Assembly (NCBI GenBank): GCA_039182965.1
Contig: JBCDBW010000065.1
Span: 1-24,591 of the forward strand
DNA: 24,591 nt
Direction: 5' to 3'
Source: JBCDBW01 sp039182965
GTDB taxonomy: Bacteria; Verrucomicrobiota; Verrucomicrobiia; Verrucomicrobiales; DEV007
Position numbers and translations under genes: made by a program. Under the pieces are notes generated by a model. That model was not told the DNA's origin. It saw only the letters and a list, made by a program, of their open reading frames with translations, and searched no databases. Positions 1 through 7,951 of the stretch are shown here, piece by piece (position 1 is the first letter of the stretch; the number at the start of each line of letters is the position of its first letter).

Positions 1-186
1 ACCCCGCCATCATCACCAATGTTATCAAAACCAAGAGACTCTTCTTAATCATCATCATCACCCATCATCCTCCCCCAAACGCGCTCCCCTTCCAACCCCT
101 TTCACAACACCCGTCCACTGGCCCCCGCCCATCCCAATAATTCGTATCCATTCACGTCCTTTCATGCTAAATCTCCCCTCCATCCC

Positions 187-1002
187 ATGAAATTCGCCAT
201 CTGCAACGAAACCTACCAAAACTGGTCCTTCCCCGATACCTGCAAACACATCGCTGACACCGGATACGACGGCGTCGAAATCGCACCCTTCACTCTCAAA
301 GAGGACCCCCGCGAACTCTCCATCGCTGAAGCCGAAGAAACCGGTCAAATCGCCCGCACTCACGGCCTCGAAATCGTCGGCCTCCACTGGCTCCTCCTCA
401 AACCCGAAGGCCTCCACCTCACTACCACCGACGCGAGCGTCCGCAAAGAAACCGCCGACTTCGCCTCCCACCTCGCCCGCCTCTGCGGCGCCATGGGCGG
501 CTCCATCATGGTCTGGGGCAGCCCCAAACAACGAAGCCTTGAACCCCATTGGGATTACGACGAGGCCGCCAAACGAGCCGCCGATGACGTCCTCCGCCCC
601 GCCGCCGAAACCGCCGCCCGACACGGCGTTACCATCGCCCTCGAACCCCTCGCCAAAAAAGAAACCAACTTCCTCACCTCCGCCGCCGAAACCATCGACC
701 TCATCAAACGCGTCGATCACCCCAACTGCCGGCTCCACCTCGACGTCAAAGCCATGAGCGACGAGGAAAAGAACATCCCCGAAATCATCGCCGACTCCGC
801 CGAATACACCGCCCACTTCCACGCCAACGACCCCAACCTCCGCGGCCCCGGCTTCGGCGATGTCGCATTCGAACCCATCGCCGCCGCCCTGAAAGAAACC
901 CAATACACCGGCTACGTCTCCGTCGAAGTCTTCGACTACTCCCCTGACCCCGAAACCATCGCTACCCAATCGCTCGAATACCTGAAATCCACCTTCTCCT
1001 AG
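187..1002 (+). CDS. Sugar phosphate isomerase/epimerase (AP-endonuclease-2 TIM barrel)
   Basis: A 271-residue protein, the usual length for the xylose-isomerase-like TIM-barrel family that isomerises or epimerises small sugars and hydroxypyruvate. The four expected divalent-metal ligands are visible in order: Glu153 (in IALEPL), Asp186 (HLDVKAM), His212 (HFHANDP) and Glu247 (VSVEVFDY). There is no signal peptide, so it should be cytoplasmic. The N-terminus (MKFAICNETY) begins directly with the first barrel strand, which supports this ATG; no Shine-Dalgarno site precedes it, only a C-rich leader. It stands alone and converges on the large secreted-protein gene. The substrate cannot be told from sequence; hydroxypyruvate, tagatose/psicose or inosose enzymes are all possible. 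Codons are strongly C-ending. Confidence 0.88.
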   Translation: MKFAICNETYQNWSFPDTCKHIADTGYDGVEIAPFTLKEDPRELSIAEAEETGQIARTHGLEIVGLHWLLLKPEGLHLTTTDASVRKETADFASHLARLCGAMGGSIMVWGSPKQRSLEPHWDYDEAAKRAADDVLRPAAETAARHGVTIALEPLAKKETNFLTSAAETIDLIKRVDHPNCRLHLDVKAMSDEEKNIPEIIADSAEYTAHFHANDPNLRGPGFGDVAFEPIAAALKETQYTGYVSVEVFDYSPDPETIATQSLEYLKSTFS

Positions 1003-1078
1003 GCCCCTCCTCTCTCCCAGCGGATTCACCTATCGGAAAACCAAAGAACCGATAACCGAAGAACCGATCAACCCTCAC

Positions 1079-4000
1079 CTACGGCCCACTCACATCCCGC
1101 TCTTCCACCATCACCCGAAGGAACTGACACGCCTCTTCCTCCAAGGAAGCTGACGACCGGAACGTCACCTGATCCGCCAAATCCGGAGCATCAGGATCAT
1201 CTAGGACTAATCCCTGCTCCAAAAAGTCCGGTCCGGAGTGCCAACTCTCCAAATCCGTCGAGCACTCCACCCGATAGACAATCTCCTTCTCATCGGGATA
1301 ATCCGGATGCGCCACCACGTAATCGAGCGTCTCCGCATCCAATACACCGCCCTTCAGCCGCGCGAAGGTGATCGTGAAAAACTCCTCCATCTCCCCGTCG
1401 CCCGGGGCCATGGAGACCGTGTCCGCCACAATCGGCGCCTGCCCGCTCGACAAATTCGGGTCAGTATTCAAGGCCACTTCCACCACATACTCCGCCCCAT
1501 CGGCATCCTCATCCGACAACGCCTCTGGCGGCGGTGCCGAGGCAATCGTCAGCGTGAATGTGTAATCTGGACTATTCGACCCCCACGTCGCCGTGCGATT
1601 CACCACCACCGTATATTGCCCAATCGCAGTTGGCGTGAACTTGATGACACCCGTCTCCGGATCAATATCCGTTGCCTGATCCAAACCCGGAATCGCATCC
1701 GTGCCCGCTCCAAACGAATACAACGCGTCATCCAGAGGAACAGTGATCACATCGTCACTAAGATCCTGAATAAAGGCCGCATTCGCCACCGTATTCGCCG
1801 CACCGGGTGTCGCCACGTTCCAGGCAGCAATGGTCCACTCCAAAGGGTCCCCGTAATCCCCAATGTCCGCACCATTACAGGAAAGGGAAGAACGACTCGG
1901 AAATTCCCCAATGTTTGGAAGAGGAAAAACGGGAGAGTAGCGAACATCTCCATTGATTGAAATCGCATCCACCACACGCATGTCCGCATCACTGAGCGTA
2001 AAGGCTTGCGGAGTATTATCCGTAATCTCCCCCCACCCGGTTCCAGTCGACGGAGAATCAAAGTAAGTCGAGTTGGTCGACCCAATCACCACCACCTTCG
2101 TCCCGTCCGTAAAGGAATAATCGTCGACCGGTAATTGCGGATCTCGCTGCTCCCCATTGTAGACCAAAATAAGGGATCCCTTGGGAACGTTCGCCCAAAG
2201 ATCATGCTGGTTGAAGCGCACATCCCAGAAAAGCTCTCCATCATTGATCGTCCAGCCTCGCATGTCCAAATCCCGGGTCACCAAAAACTCAAACCACTCC
2301 TGATCGCCCGCTCGCCCTTGGTTGAACTCGTTGATCACCACACGGTCATCACCCGAAATAAACGTGGGTCGCGGAACAAACAAATCGACATCAAAACAAT
2401 ACTCCACGCCCACCGCCCCGACGTCCACCGGTTGGCTGTCGACAAACGTGTAATCCGTGCAAAACTCTGGATCGCTAAACGCACCAAACTGATCGTGCGC
2501 TCGCACGCAACACCGGTAAGCAAAGCCGGGTCTCGTTCGATCCGCCGCCAGAGTCTCGCCAATGATGCCCCCGTCCGGAAACAAGAAATAAAAGTCCTCT
2601 CCATTGGCACTCACTTGCCACTCATAGGTAAATCCAAATGGATCTCCATCAGGGTCCGATGCCGTAATGTTCTCGTCGGGCAATGAAATCGTCTCATCGT
2701 CAAACGCCCTCGGATTCGGCGTCAAAAAAGCCGCTGTAACAACCGGCGCCTGATTCGAAGTACCCGTAAACGCTACATTCCCCCATGACATCCCGTATCG
2801 ACCGTCTTCACCTCCCCCAGTCTCCGCGCCACGCTCGGTTGCCGCCATGTTAAAAACCCAAAAAGTCTCGTTGTCAGGATCAACCGCGGTGCCGCTGTAA
2901 TCCCCCCACCGATTGCGCGCCAGCGGATTGAAGATATCAAAGGTCCTGATGTAGTAATCAACCCCCGCTTGAATCGTCGTCGTTGGTCGAACCGAACCCT
3001 CCGCATCCCCATTCCGCCGACCAGTCACATACGCGCCCGCAAACAGGGTGGGGCCCGATGCCGAAAACCCAAACATAGCATCTCCCGAAGCATTCACCGC
3101 TACAGACGGAAAGAATGTAAACGCCCCCGGCGCAATGTCCTCCCCGCCGATCTCCCCCCCGTCGTTCGGATTAATCAGCCCCGCAGGAGAATCACCATTA
3201 ACCACGTCGCTCGTGTCAAGGTTCAGCCAATAAGCCGTCGCTTGTCCCTCATTCGGGCCACTTCCCGGCATCACGGTCGTCACCATCCATAGCAAATTGT
3301 TCCGCCATACTGCATCCAACGCCCGACGATCATTCGCCCACACCGGAGTTGTCACGACGGGTTGCGGCGCATTCAAAAACGCCGCTCCAGTATCATCAAT
3401 GTCTCCGACGTTGACCGTCTCAAGGTTAAACTGCGGCGTCCCCAGAGGATCATCAATCCGCACCACTTGTATAAACTCATTTCCGCCAGCACTAATAAAC
3501 CCCCCGTAAGATACCAAAAACGTTCCAATATCCGGTCCAATCCCACCCGCACCATGAACCAACGCCGGCATCGTGGTCGCTTCAACCCCGCCATTGGCAT
3601 AAGGGTCGTAAACCTGCCAAGACGCCTCTCCACCCGCATAAAAACCTCCCCCCTCTCCTTTGTCGATAATCCAGAGTCGCACACCGAACGCATTCCCCGC
3701 TTCGGATGGAAAAGGAAACATATTGTTGGTAATGTAAACCGCTTCCTCATCCACCTCAAAACCGGGGTAATCCGCCCACACAGCCTCTCCTTCAATGGTA
3801 TCCGCCGAATCAATCCCCATGTAAAACCAGTCAGCCGCCGTCAACGTTGCAGGCATCGACGTGGTCGAAACCGCCACCAAAATCCGGGATCGATTCAAAT
3901 CGAAGTCCCGTTCTAACGTCACCACAACAAAACGTTCCGCGTAATGATCATACACAATTTTCGGATCAAAGGTGGTTGTCCCGATCCAGTTCGGTGCCGT

Positions 4001-4276
4001 CGAGAAAAAATTGAACAAAGAATCCAACTGAATCAACGACCCGTCCTTGGCGCGCATCTCAATTAATCGGTTTCCCACTGATATTAATCGGTCCGGCCCA
4101 GCAGCTCCAATCGGATCAGGAGGGATCGTGGGGCCCACCAACGCAGCGTTGTCATCATAGTCCCAAGAAGTAAACCCATCCAAGAGAATCGGCGCTTGCC
4201 CAAAGACCATCCCGGTCGCCGCAAGCATTAAGGATGCCATCAGGCACCCGACTCTCGTTCCATTGCTAATTGTCAT
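1079..4276 (-). CDS. Large secreted multidomain protein with lamin-tail domain
   Basis: A 1065-residue protein with a signal peptide (residues 1 to about 26, hydrophobic run ending GMVFGQA). Residues about 30-500 form a repetitive, probably beta-propeller-like region containing NRWGDYSGTAVDP, a motif I associate with secreted repeat proteins. Residues about 505-620 look like an Ig/cadherin-type fold (SNQAPVV, ASDPDGDP). Residues about 645-830 resemble a lamin-tail domain (VVINEFN, then EWFEFLV and GWTINDG). The C-terminus (about 860-1065) holds an Ig-like repeat, an acidic DEDADG segment and a YRVECSTDLESW stretch typical of Verrucomicrobia exported proteins. I see no catalytic motif. The role is unknown; surface display, adhesion or binding of an extracellular polymer are guesses. 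Base composition is less C-skewed than elsewhere in the window. The leader contains a TATAAT box. Confidence 0.85.
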   Translation of the reverse strand: MTISNGTRVGCLMASLMLAATGMVFGQAPILLDGFTSWDYDDNAALVGPTIPPDPIGAAGPDRLISVGNRLIEMRAKDGSLIQLDSLFNFFSTAPNWIGTTTFDPKIVYDHYAERFVVVTLERDFDLNRSRILVAVSTTSMPATLTAADWFYMGIDSADTIEGEAVWADYPGFEVDEEAVYITNNMFPFPSEAGNAFGVRLWIIDKGEGGGFYAGGEASWQVYDPYANGGVEATTMPALVHGAGGIGPDIGTFLVSYGGFISAGGNEFIQVVRIDDPLGTPQFNLETVNVGDIDDTGAAFLNAPQPVVTTPVWANDRRALDAVWRNNLLWMVTTVMPGSGPNEGQATAYWLNLDTSDVVNGDSPAGLINPNDGGEIGGEDIAPGAFTFFPSVAVNASGDAMFGFSASGPTLFAGAYVTGRRNGDAEGSVRPTTTIQAGVDYYIRTFDIFNPLARNRWGDYSGTAVDPDNETFWVFNMAATERGAETGGGEDGRYGMSWGNVAFTGTSNQAPVVTAAFLTPNPRAFDDETISLPDENITASDPDGDPFGFTYEWQVSANGEDFYFLFPDGGIIGETLAADRTRPGFAYRCCVRAHDQFGAFSDPEFCTDYTFVDSQPVDVGAVGVEYCFDVDLFVPRPTFISGDDRVVINEFNQGRAGDQEWFEFLVTRDLDMRGWTINDGELFWDVRFNQHDLWANVPKGSLILVYNGEQRDPQLPVDDYSFTDGTKVVVIGSTNSTYFDSPSTGTGWGEITDNTPQAFTLSDADMRVVDAISINGDVRYSPVFPLPNIGEFPSRSSLSCNGADIGDYGDPLEWTIAAWNVATPGAANTVANAAFIQDLSDDVITVPLDDALYSFGAGTDAIPGLDQATDIDPETGVIKFTPTAIGQYTVVVNRTATWGSNSPDYTFTLTIASAPPPEALSDEDADGAEYVVEVALNTDPNLSSGQAPIVADTVSMAPGDGEMEEFFTITFARLKGGVLDAETLDYVVAHPDYPDEKEIVYRVECSTDLESWHSGPDFLEQGLVLDDPDAPDLADQVTFRSSASLEEEACQFLRVMVEERDVSGP

Positions 4277-4371
4277 TGTGTCGCTGGGGAAAGCGGCATC
4301 ACACCTGCAGCAATCTCGACACTCCAGCTCGGGAAGAAAACGAAAACCGCACGTGGGACAGACACAAACGT

Positions 4372-4377
4372 ATTATA
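4372..4377 (-). promoter_or_regulatory. Possible -10 box upstream of the large secreted protein
   Basis: Read on the - strand, this is a perfect TATAAT about 95 bases before the ATG at 4276. No convincing -35 box sits 16-18 bases further upstream: the closest TTGAAC (4395-4390) leaves only a 12-base spacer. It stands out because most intergenic DNA here is GC-rich. Low confidence without a transcript start. Confidence 0.3.
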
Positions 4378-4519
4378 CTGAGGGACTCCGTTCAAGCTTC
4401 GTGAGACTTTTAGTCGAAAAATTGCGGCAGGATCCTGAGCCCACCGGGCTACCGAGCCTACCTGAGCAACCAGTTGGATCGTCCCCTCTCGAGTCCCGCT
4501 GCCGTCACCCTTCAAAAAC

Positions 4520-5083
4520 TCACTCAAAAAAGAAATCTTTCACCGATTTCACCGCCCCATCGGGCATAATCACATGCCCCCCGCCTCCGTGATTGTCCGC
4601 CTTCTCCATTAGCCAGGGCTGATTCCATTCATACGGCCGGAACGGCGTCGGATCAAAGGGCGTCGGCACATACGAAATAACCGCCTCCGGCGTTTCATAA
4701 TCCTCTCCGCCCGCTTCCCGCAACGCCACTTCCTGTGTCCGTATCTCCCGCTGGTGCGTCGGACACATCCAAATTTCAGGCGAAGCCCCATACGGCGTGG
4801 TCACCGCAATCCAAAACTTCGCATTGTCCTCCTCAGAATCAATGCCCGCCGGAACCTGCGGCCATCCCCCATGTTCCCCCATGAATCCCTCTAGACTCCC
4901 ATGCAGACTCCGCATGTGAGAAATACACTTCGCCTTCTCCGCCTTCACCCGTAACGCCCCCGTTAACGGAAATAGCATCCCCGCCAGGATCGCAATAATC
5001 ACGAGCACAATCATCACCTCAATCACCGTCATTCCCGCTCGAAGACGATTGCGCTCCATCTTGTTTTCAGAGAGAGAATTCAT
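4520..5083 (-). CDS. Prepilin-type pseudopilin (GspG/H-like)
   Basis: A 187-residue protein with a class III signal. A short basic leader (MERNRLRAG) is followed by MTVIEVMIVLVIIAILAGML: the prepilin peptidase would cut after the Gly, the new N-terminal Met would be methylated, and Glu5 of the mature protein is present. The hydrophobic helix that follows is the pilin assembly helix. The rest looks like the one-off pseudopilins that are very numerous in Verrucomicrobia and Planctomycetes, including a C-terminal MPDGAVKSVKDFF stretch (compare 'H.GGNVLFADGHV' in that family). The start could be Met1 (5083) or Met9 (5059); both keep the signal. No secretion or pilus machinery genes are nearby, so it probably serves a secretion system encoded elsewhere. 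Confidence 0.87.
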   Translation of the reverse strand: MNSLSENKMERNRLRAGMTVIEVMIVLVIIAILAGMLFPLTGALRVKAEKAKCISHMRSLHGSLEGFMGEHGGWPQVPAGIDSEEDNAKFWIAVTTPYGASPEIWMCPTHQREIRTQEVALREAGGEDYETPEAVISYVPTPFDPTPFRPYEWNQPWLMEKADNHGGGGHVIMPDGAVKSVKDFFFE

Positions 5084-5119
5084 ACTGACGGGCCAACATA
5101 GACCCTATCCGTCAAACAA

Positions 5120-5153
5120 AACAGCTTCTTGCCAAAAGAGGCAAGAAGCTGTT
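5120..5153 (-). terminator. Strong rho-independent terminator (- strand)
   Basis: A perfect 14-base-pair inverted repeat (left arm 5120-5133, right arm 5140-5153; core AGCTTCTTGCC/GGCAAGAAGCT) with a 6-base loop. Read on the - strand, the hairpin is followed by TTTGTTTG, a U-rich tail. It lies about 60 bases after the stop of the small secreted protein (5212-5955) and just before the pseudopilin gene, so it should insulate the two. It is the only textbook terminator I found. Confidence 0.85.
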
Positions 5154-5211
5154 CCACAAAGATGACCGATCCTCAGTCTGTTTGAAAATCGCGAGAATCC
5201 GCCCGAAGACT

Positions 5212-5955
5212 CTAGTTCGCCGACTCCCCGGGGATCGTGAGCAACCCATTAGTCCTCACGAACTGACCTCCGGAAAGAATGTTGCCCGCAGCCACCCAAG
5301 AAGTGCGGCTTCCCCAAACCTTCATCTTAACAGATGATCCCAGTTGGGGAAAATCAGGATCCTGTCCAAAGGAGCTTACCATCGTCGAATTGTCTGTGTT
5401 GATGATGATGTCATACAAAAAATTGCCGTTGTCGAGCACCTCTCCCTGAAAGTATTGCACGTTGAAAATCCGCGTCCGGGTCCCGGTATCCACATCCCCA
5501 AACAACTGCACCGTCCCTTGCCCATCAAATCGAATCTGCGGCGCCACTGTCCTGATTTTCGCGTGCCAATTCGCCGTGAGATGCTCCACGTTTTTCCCCG
5601 CCGTATCAATCACGGCCGCCTGGTCTTCAATCACTCCCTGATCTAACGTCGATGCTGTATTGATTCCCGTCACAATACGCGACGTCAAATCCACGACCGC
5701 CGAGGTGTTCCCCACATACGTCGCACCGCGGTACCACCACAAAGATGTGTTCTCGTTGATCGACAACGAAGGTTGGTTGGTCACTTCAAAACGCATGATC
5801 CCACTCCCGTTCGACATCGTCGCCACCGCCTGATACGTCCCCGTTTCCGCTCCCGGCGAAAATCCGTTGTTCGACCAAGGACCACCCACCCACGCCATCG
5901 CAGACGGAAGGGAAAATCCAAAAACTAAAAGAGCAAAGAGGGCAATTTTCTTCAT
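5212..5955 (-). CDS. Small secreted protein of unknown function
   Basis: I place the start at the ATG at 5955, giving 247 residues. A longer frame reaches 6228, but its extra 91 residues are unlike protein, whereas residues 1-20 from 5955 form a clean signal peptide (MKKIALFALLVFGFSLPSAMA, cut after AMA). The mature part begins WVGGPWSNNGFSP, is rich in Ser, Thr, Asn and Gly, has no cysteine, and looks all-beta. Segments such as GTYQAVATMSNGSGIMRF and NTSLWWYRGATYVG suggest a surface or periplasmic role. I recognise no family or catalytic motif. The gene is monocistronic: a strong terminator follows, and the preceding gene is divergent. Upstream, GGTGAT gives only a weak ribosome site. Confidence 0.75.
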   Translation of the reverse strand: MKKIALFALLVFGFSLPSAMAWVGGPWSNNGFSPGAETGTYQAVATMSNGSGIMRFEVTNQPSLSINENTSLWWYRGATYVGNTSAVVDLTSRIVTGINTASTLDQGVIEDQAAVIDTAGKNVEHLTANWHAKIRTVAPQIRFDGQGTVQLFGDVDTGTRTRIFNVQYFQGEVLDNGNFLYDIIINTDNSTMVSSFGQDPDFPQLGSSVKMKVWGSRTSWVAAGNILSGGQFVRTNGLLTIPGESAN

Positions 5956-6194
5956 ATCACCGCGATTGTTCGATCTTTGCGGCCCTGAGGCAAGAAAAAG
6001 TTTCAGATCTGAGAATCCCCTTCGCCGCCAACTCCATAAACCCAACGCCTCCGCCTTGTAACAACCAACAAAACAATACTCACCATATAAATGCGCCGAC
6101 GGGAGGATCGCCGCTGCTCCGTCATCTAACCACCCCCAAATCCACCATGACCGTCGCAGCGCTTGAGCAATGAATGATTCGTAACGTATCTTCT

Positions 6195-6229
6195 CCCCAC
6201 TCCCCACTCCCCACTCGTCACTCGTCACT
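6195..6229. repeat. Tandem 7-bp repeat array (NNNCACT class), 5 units
   Basis: Five exact-register heptamers: CCCCACT three times (6195-6215), then CGTCACT twice (6216-6229). A decayed sixth unit, CCTCAAT, follows and contributes the first bases of the ATG of the next gene at 6235. The array occupies the place where a ribosome-binding site would be. The rest of the 279-base divergent gap (5956-6234) shows no gene or clear promoter to my eye. Related units occur at 7910-7916 and 18716-18729. Confidence 0.85.
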
Positions 6230-6234
6230 CCTCA

Positions 6235-7050
6235 ATGCCCACCGCCGATTACCACCTCCACACCCCGCTCTGCCACCACGCGTCCGGTCACCCCCGCGAA
6301 TACGCCCAGTCCGCCCTCAACCAAGGCCTCCCCGAAATCGGTTTCTCCGATCACAATCCTATGCCCCGACACTTCGACGACTGGCGCATGTCCATCGCAG
6401 AGTTCCCCCAATACCTCCAACTCATCCAGGAAACCCAAGCCGAATTCGCCAACTCGCTCCCCGTTAAGCTCGGCCTCGAAGTCGATTACCTGCCCGATCC
6501 ACCATCACAATCCTGGATCAAGGAACTCGCCGCCAAAGCCGACTTCGATTTCCTCGTCGGCAGCGTCCACTACATCGCCGAAGACTGGGCCATCGACGAC
6601 CCCGACCCCAAATGGCAATCCAAATGGGCCGACCCCGAAGGCATCGAAAACGCCTGGACGGAATATTGGAAACGCTACACCGCCGCCATCGCATCCGGTC
6701 ACTTCGATATCCTCGCTCATCCCGATCTCCCCAAAAAATTCGGACACCGCCCCACCGGCGACCTCCGCCGCTTCTACGGACCCGCCATCGCCGCGGCTCA
6801 GGAATGCGGCGTCGCCTTCGAACTCAGCACCGCCGGACTCCGAAAACCCTGCCAGGAAATGTATCCCGCCCGCCAATTTCTCGAGCTCCAATTCGCCGCC
6901 GGCATCCCCCTTGTCATCTCATCCGATTCCCATCAGCCCGGCTCCGTCGGCCATGCTTTTCCTCAAGCCATCGCCCTCGCCAAGGAAATCGGCTTCACCC
7001 ACACCCTCCAGTTTACGAAACGCCAACCCACGCCCGTCCCCTTCCCGTGA
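6235..7050 (+). CDS. PHP-domain histidinol-phosphatase-like phosphoesterase
   Basis: A 271-residue protein of the HisJ/HisK-type PHP phosphatase family, which removes phosphate from histidinol phosphate in histidine synthesis using a metal cluster. The metal-binding residues can be read in order: His7 and His9 (DYHLHT), Asp39-His40 (GFSDHNPMP), Glu82 (GLEVDY), then the GSVHYI, ILAHPD and SSDSHQ motifs. Length is normal. The ATG directly abuts a 7-bp repeat array and has no Shine-Dalgarno site. The stop codon overlaps the GTG start of the next gene (GTGA), so the two are translationally coupled. No other histidine genes are near, so related PHP phosphatase roles remain possible. Confidence 0.87.
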   Translation: MPTADYHLHTPLCHHASGHPREYAQSALNQGLPEIGFSDHNPMPRHFDDWRMSIAEFPQYLQLIQETQAEFANSLPVKLGLEVDYLPDPPSQSWIKELAAKADFDFLVGSVHYIAEDWAIDDPDPKWQSKWADPEGIENAWTEYWKRYTAAIASGHFDILAHPDLPKKFGHRPTGDLRRFYGPAIAAAQECGVAFELSTAGLRKPCQEMYPARQFLELQFAAGIPLVISSDSHQPGSVGHAFPQAIALAKEIGFTHTLQFTKRQPTPVPFP

Positions 7051-7925
7051 TCACTCTTCGCACCCAAACGCGAACCCTCACCTTCCCCCGCCCCCCGCTC
7101 CTCATGGGCATCGTCAATATCAACGACGATTCCTTCTCCGGCGACGGCACTCTCAACCCGGACAAAGCCCTCCAAATAGCGGCCCAAATGATCCGTGATG
7201 GTGCCGACATCATCGATGTCGGCGCGGAAAGCGCCCGCACGAATCGCGCCCCCATCTCCACGGACGAGGAAATCAACCGCCTCGCTCCATTCCTAAAAGC
7301 CTGGCCCGCCCTCGTCGATTCACTCGCAGACACCCCGCGCGACTCCACCCAACTCTGGCCCCCGCTCCTCTCCACCAATACCTGGCGCCCGGAAGTCATC
7401 GCCGCCGCCCTCGAACTCGGCACCGAACTCGTCAACGACATGAGCGCCCTCCCAGACCCCACCAACGCCAAACTCTGCGCCGCTTCCAATGCCGCCCTCC
7501 TCATCATGCACAGCGTCGGTCTCCCCAAAGAAGCCCACACCAACCAAGCATGGTCCAATATCTGGCCCGCCCTCCTCAACTTCTTCGAAGAAAAAATCCA
7601 TCTCGCCGAAGCCGCCGGACTCCACCGCGAATACCTCGTCCTCGACCCCGGGATCGACTTCGCCAAACAACGCGACGACAATCTCGAAGTCTTCCGCCAC
7701 CTCGACCGCCTCTTATCATTCGAAAGACCCATCCTTCTCCCCGTCTCCCGAAAAACCGTCATCGACGATGTCCTCCACATCCCCAATCCCGCCGATCGCG
7801 ATCCCGGCACCGTCGCCTGCACCGTCGCCGGATTCCTCCGCGGAGCCCACATGTTCCGCGTCCACAACATCCCCGCCCTCGCCCAAGTCAAAAAAACCCG
7901 CCTCCCCCTCCTCACTAATTCCTAA
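7047..7925 (+). CDS. folP: Dihydropteroate synthase (divergent)
   Basis: 292 residues from a GTG start at 7047 that overlaps the preceding stop (GTGA). The longer open frame to 6612 lies inside the PHP gene and is not protein-like. The enzyme joins 4-aminobenzoate to the pterin pyrophosphate in folate synthesis. Family landmarks: MGIVNINDDSF (residues 20-30, metal-binding Asn24), ADIIDVGAESART (53-65), NDMSAL (130-135), MHSVG (154-158), LDPGIDFAKQ (199-208), PVSRKT (232-237) and the C-terminal RVHNI (271-275). It is divergent: the usual TPDSFSDGG reads NDDSFSGDG, GGESTRPGA reads GAESARTNR, and RVHDV reads RVHNI. The last codons and stop lie inside a 7-bp repeat array. It could instead be a DHPS paralogue with another pterin role. 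Confidence 0.8.
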   Translation: MITLRTQTRTLTFPRPPLLMGIVNINDDSFSGDGTLNPDKALQIAAQMIRDGADIIDVGAESARTNRAPISTDEEINRLAPFLKAWPALVDSLADTPRDSTQLWPPLLSTNTWRPEVIAAALELGTELVNDMSALPDPTNAKLCAASNAALLIMHSVGLPKEAHTNQAWSNIWPALLNFFEEKIHLAEAAGLHREYLVLDPGIDFAKQRDDNLEVFRHLDRLLSFERPILLPVSRKTVIDDVLHIPNPADRDPGTVACTVAGFLRGAHMFRVHNIPALAQVKKTRLPLLTNS

Positions 7926-7937
7926 TTCCTAATTCCA
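7910..7937. repeat. Tandem 7-bp repeat array, both unit classes in phase
   Basis: Four in-phase heptamers: CCTCACT (7910-7916), AATTCCT (7917-7923), AATTCCT (7924-7930) and AATTCCA (7931-7937). Equivalently it reads as three CTAATTC units (7915-7935) abutting one NNNCACT unit. The TAA stop of the dihydropteroate synthase gene (7923-7925) and its last residues are made by this array, so gain or loss of a unit changes the protein end. Confidence 0.8.
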
Positions 7938-7951
7938 ATCGCCGAAGGCTC

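Noticed and set aside
48..70. ATC/TCA trinucleotide run at the left edge
   Set aside because: Imperfect and short; no sign of function, and too near the window edge to judge.
58..1029. 323-aa open frame antisense to the TIM-barrel gene, rich in Gly, Glu, Asp and Val
   Set aside because: It mirrors the C-ending codons of the real gene and has no domain; the + frame has full metal-binding motifs.
1031..1069. Short inverted and direct repeats (TATCGG/CCGATA, AACCGAT) between two convergent genes
   Set aside because: The stem is only 6 bp with a 12-base loop and no U tract, too weak to call a terminator.
5956..6228. 91-residue N-terminal extension of the small secreted protein
   Set aside because: It would place the signal peptide in the middle of the protein; it is Trp/Arg-rich and not protein-like.
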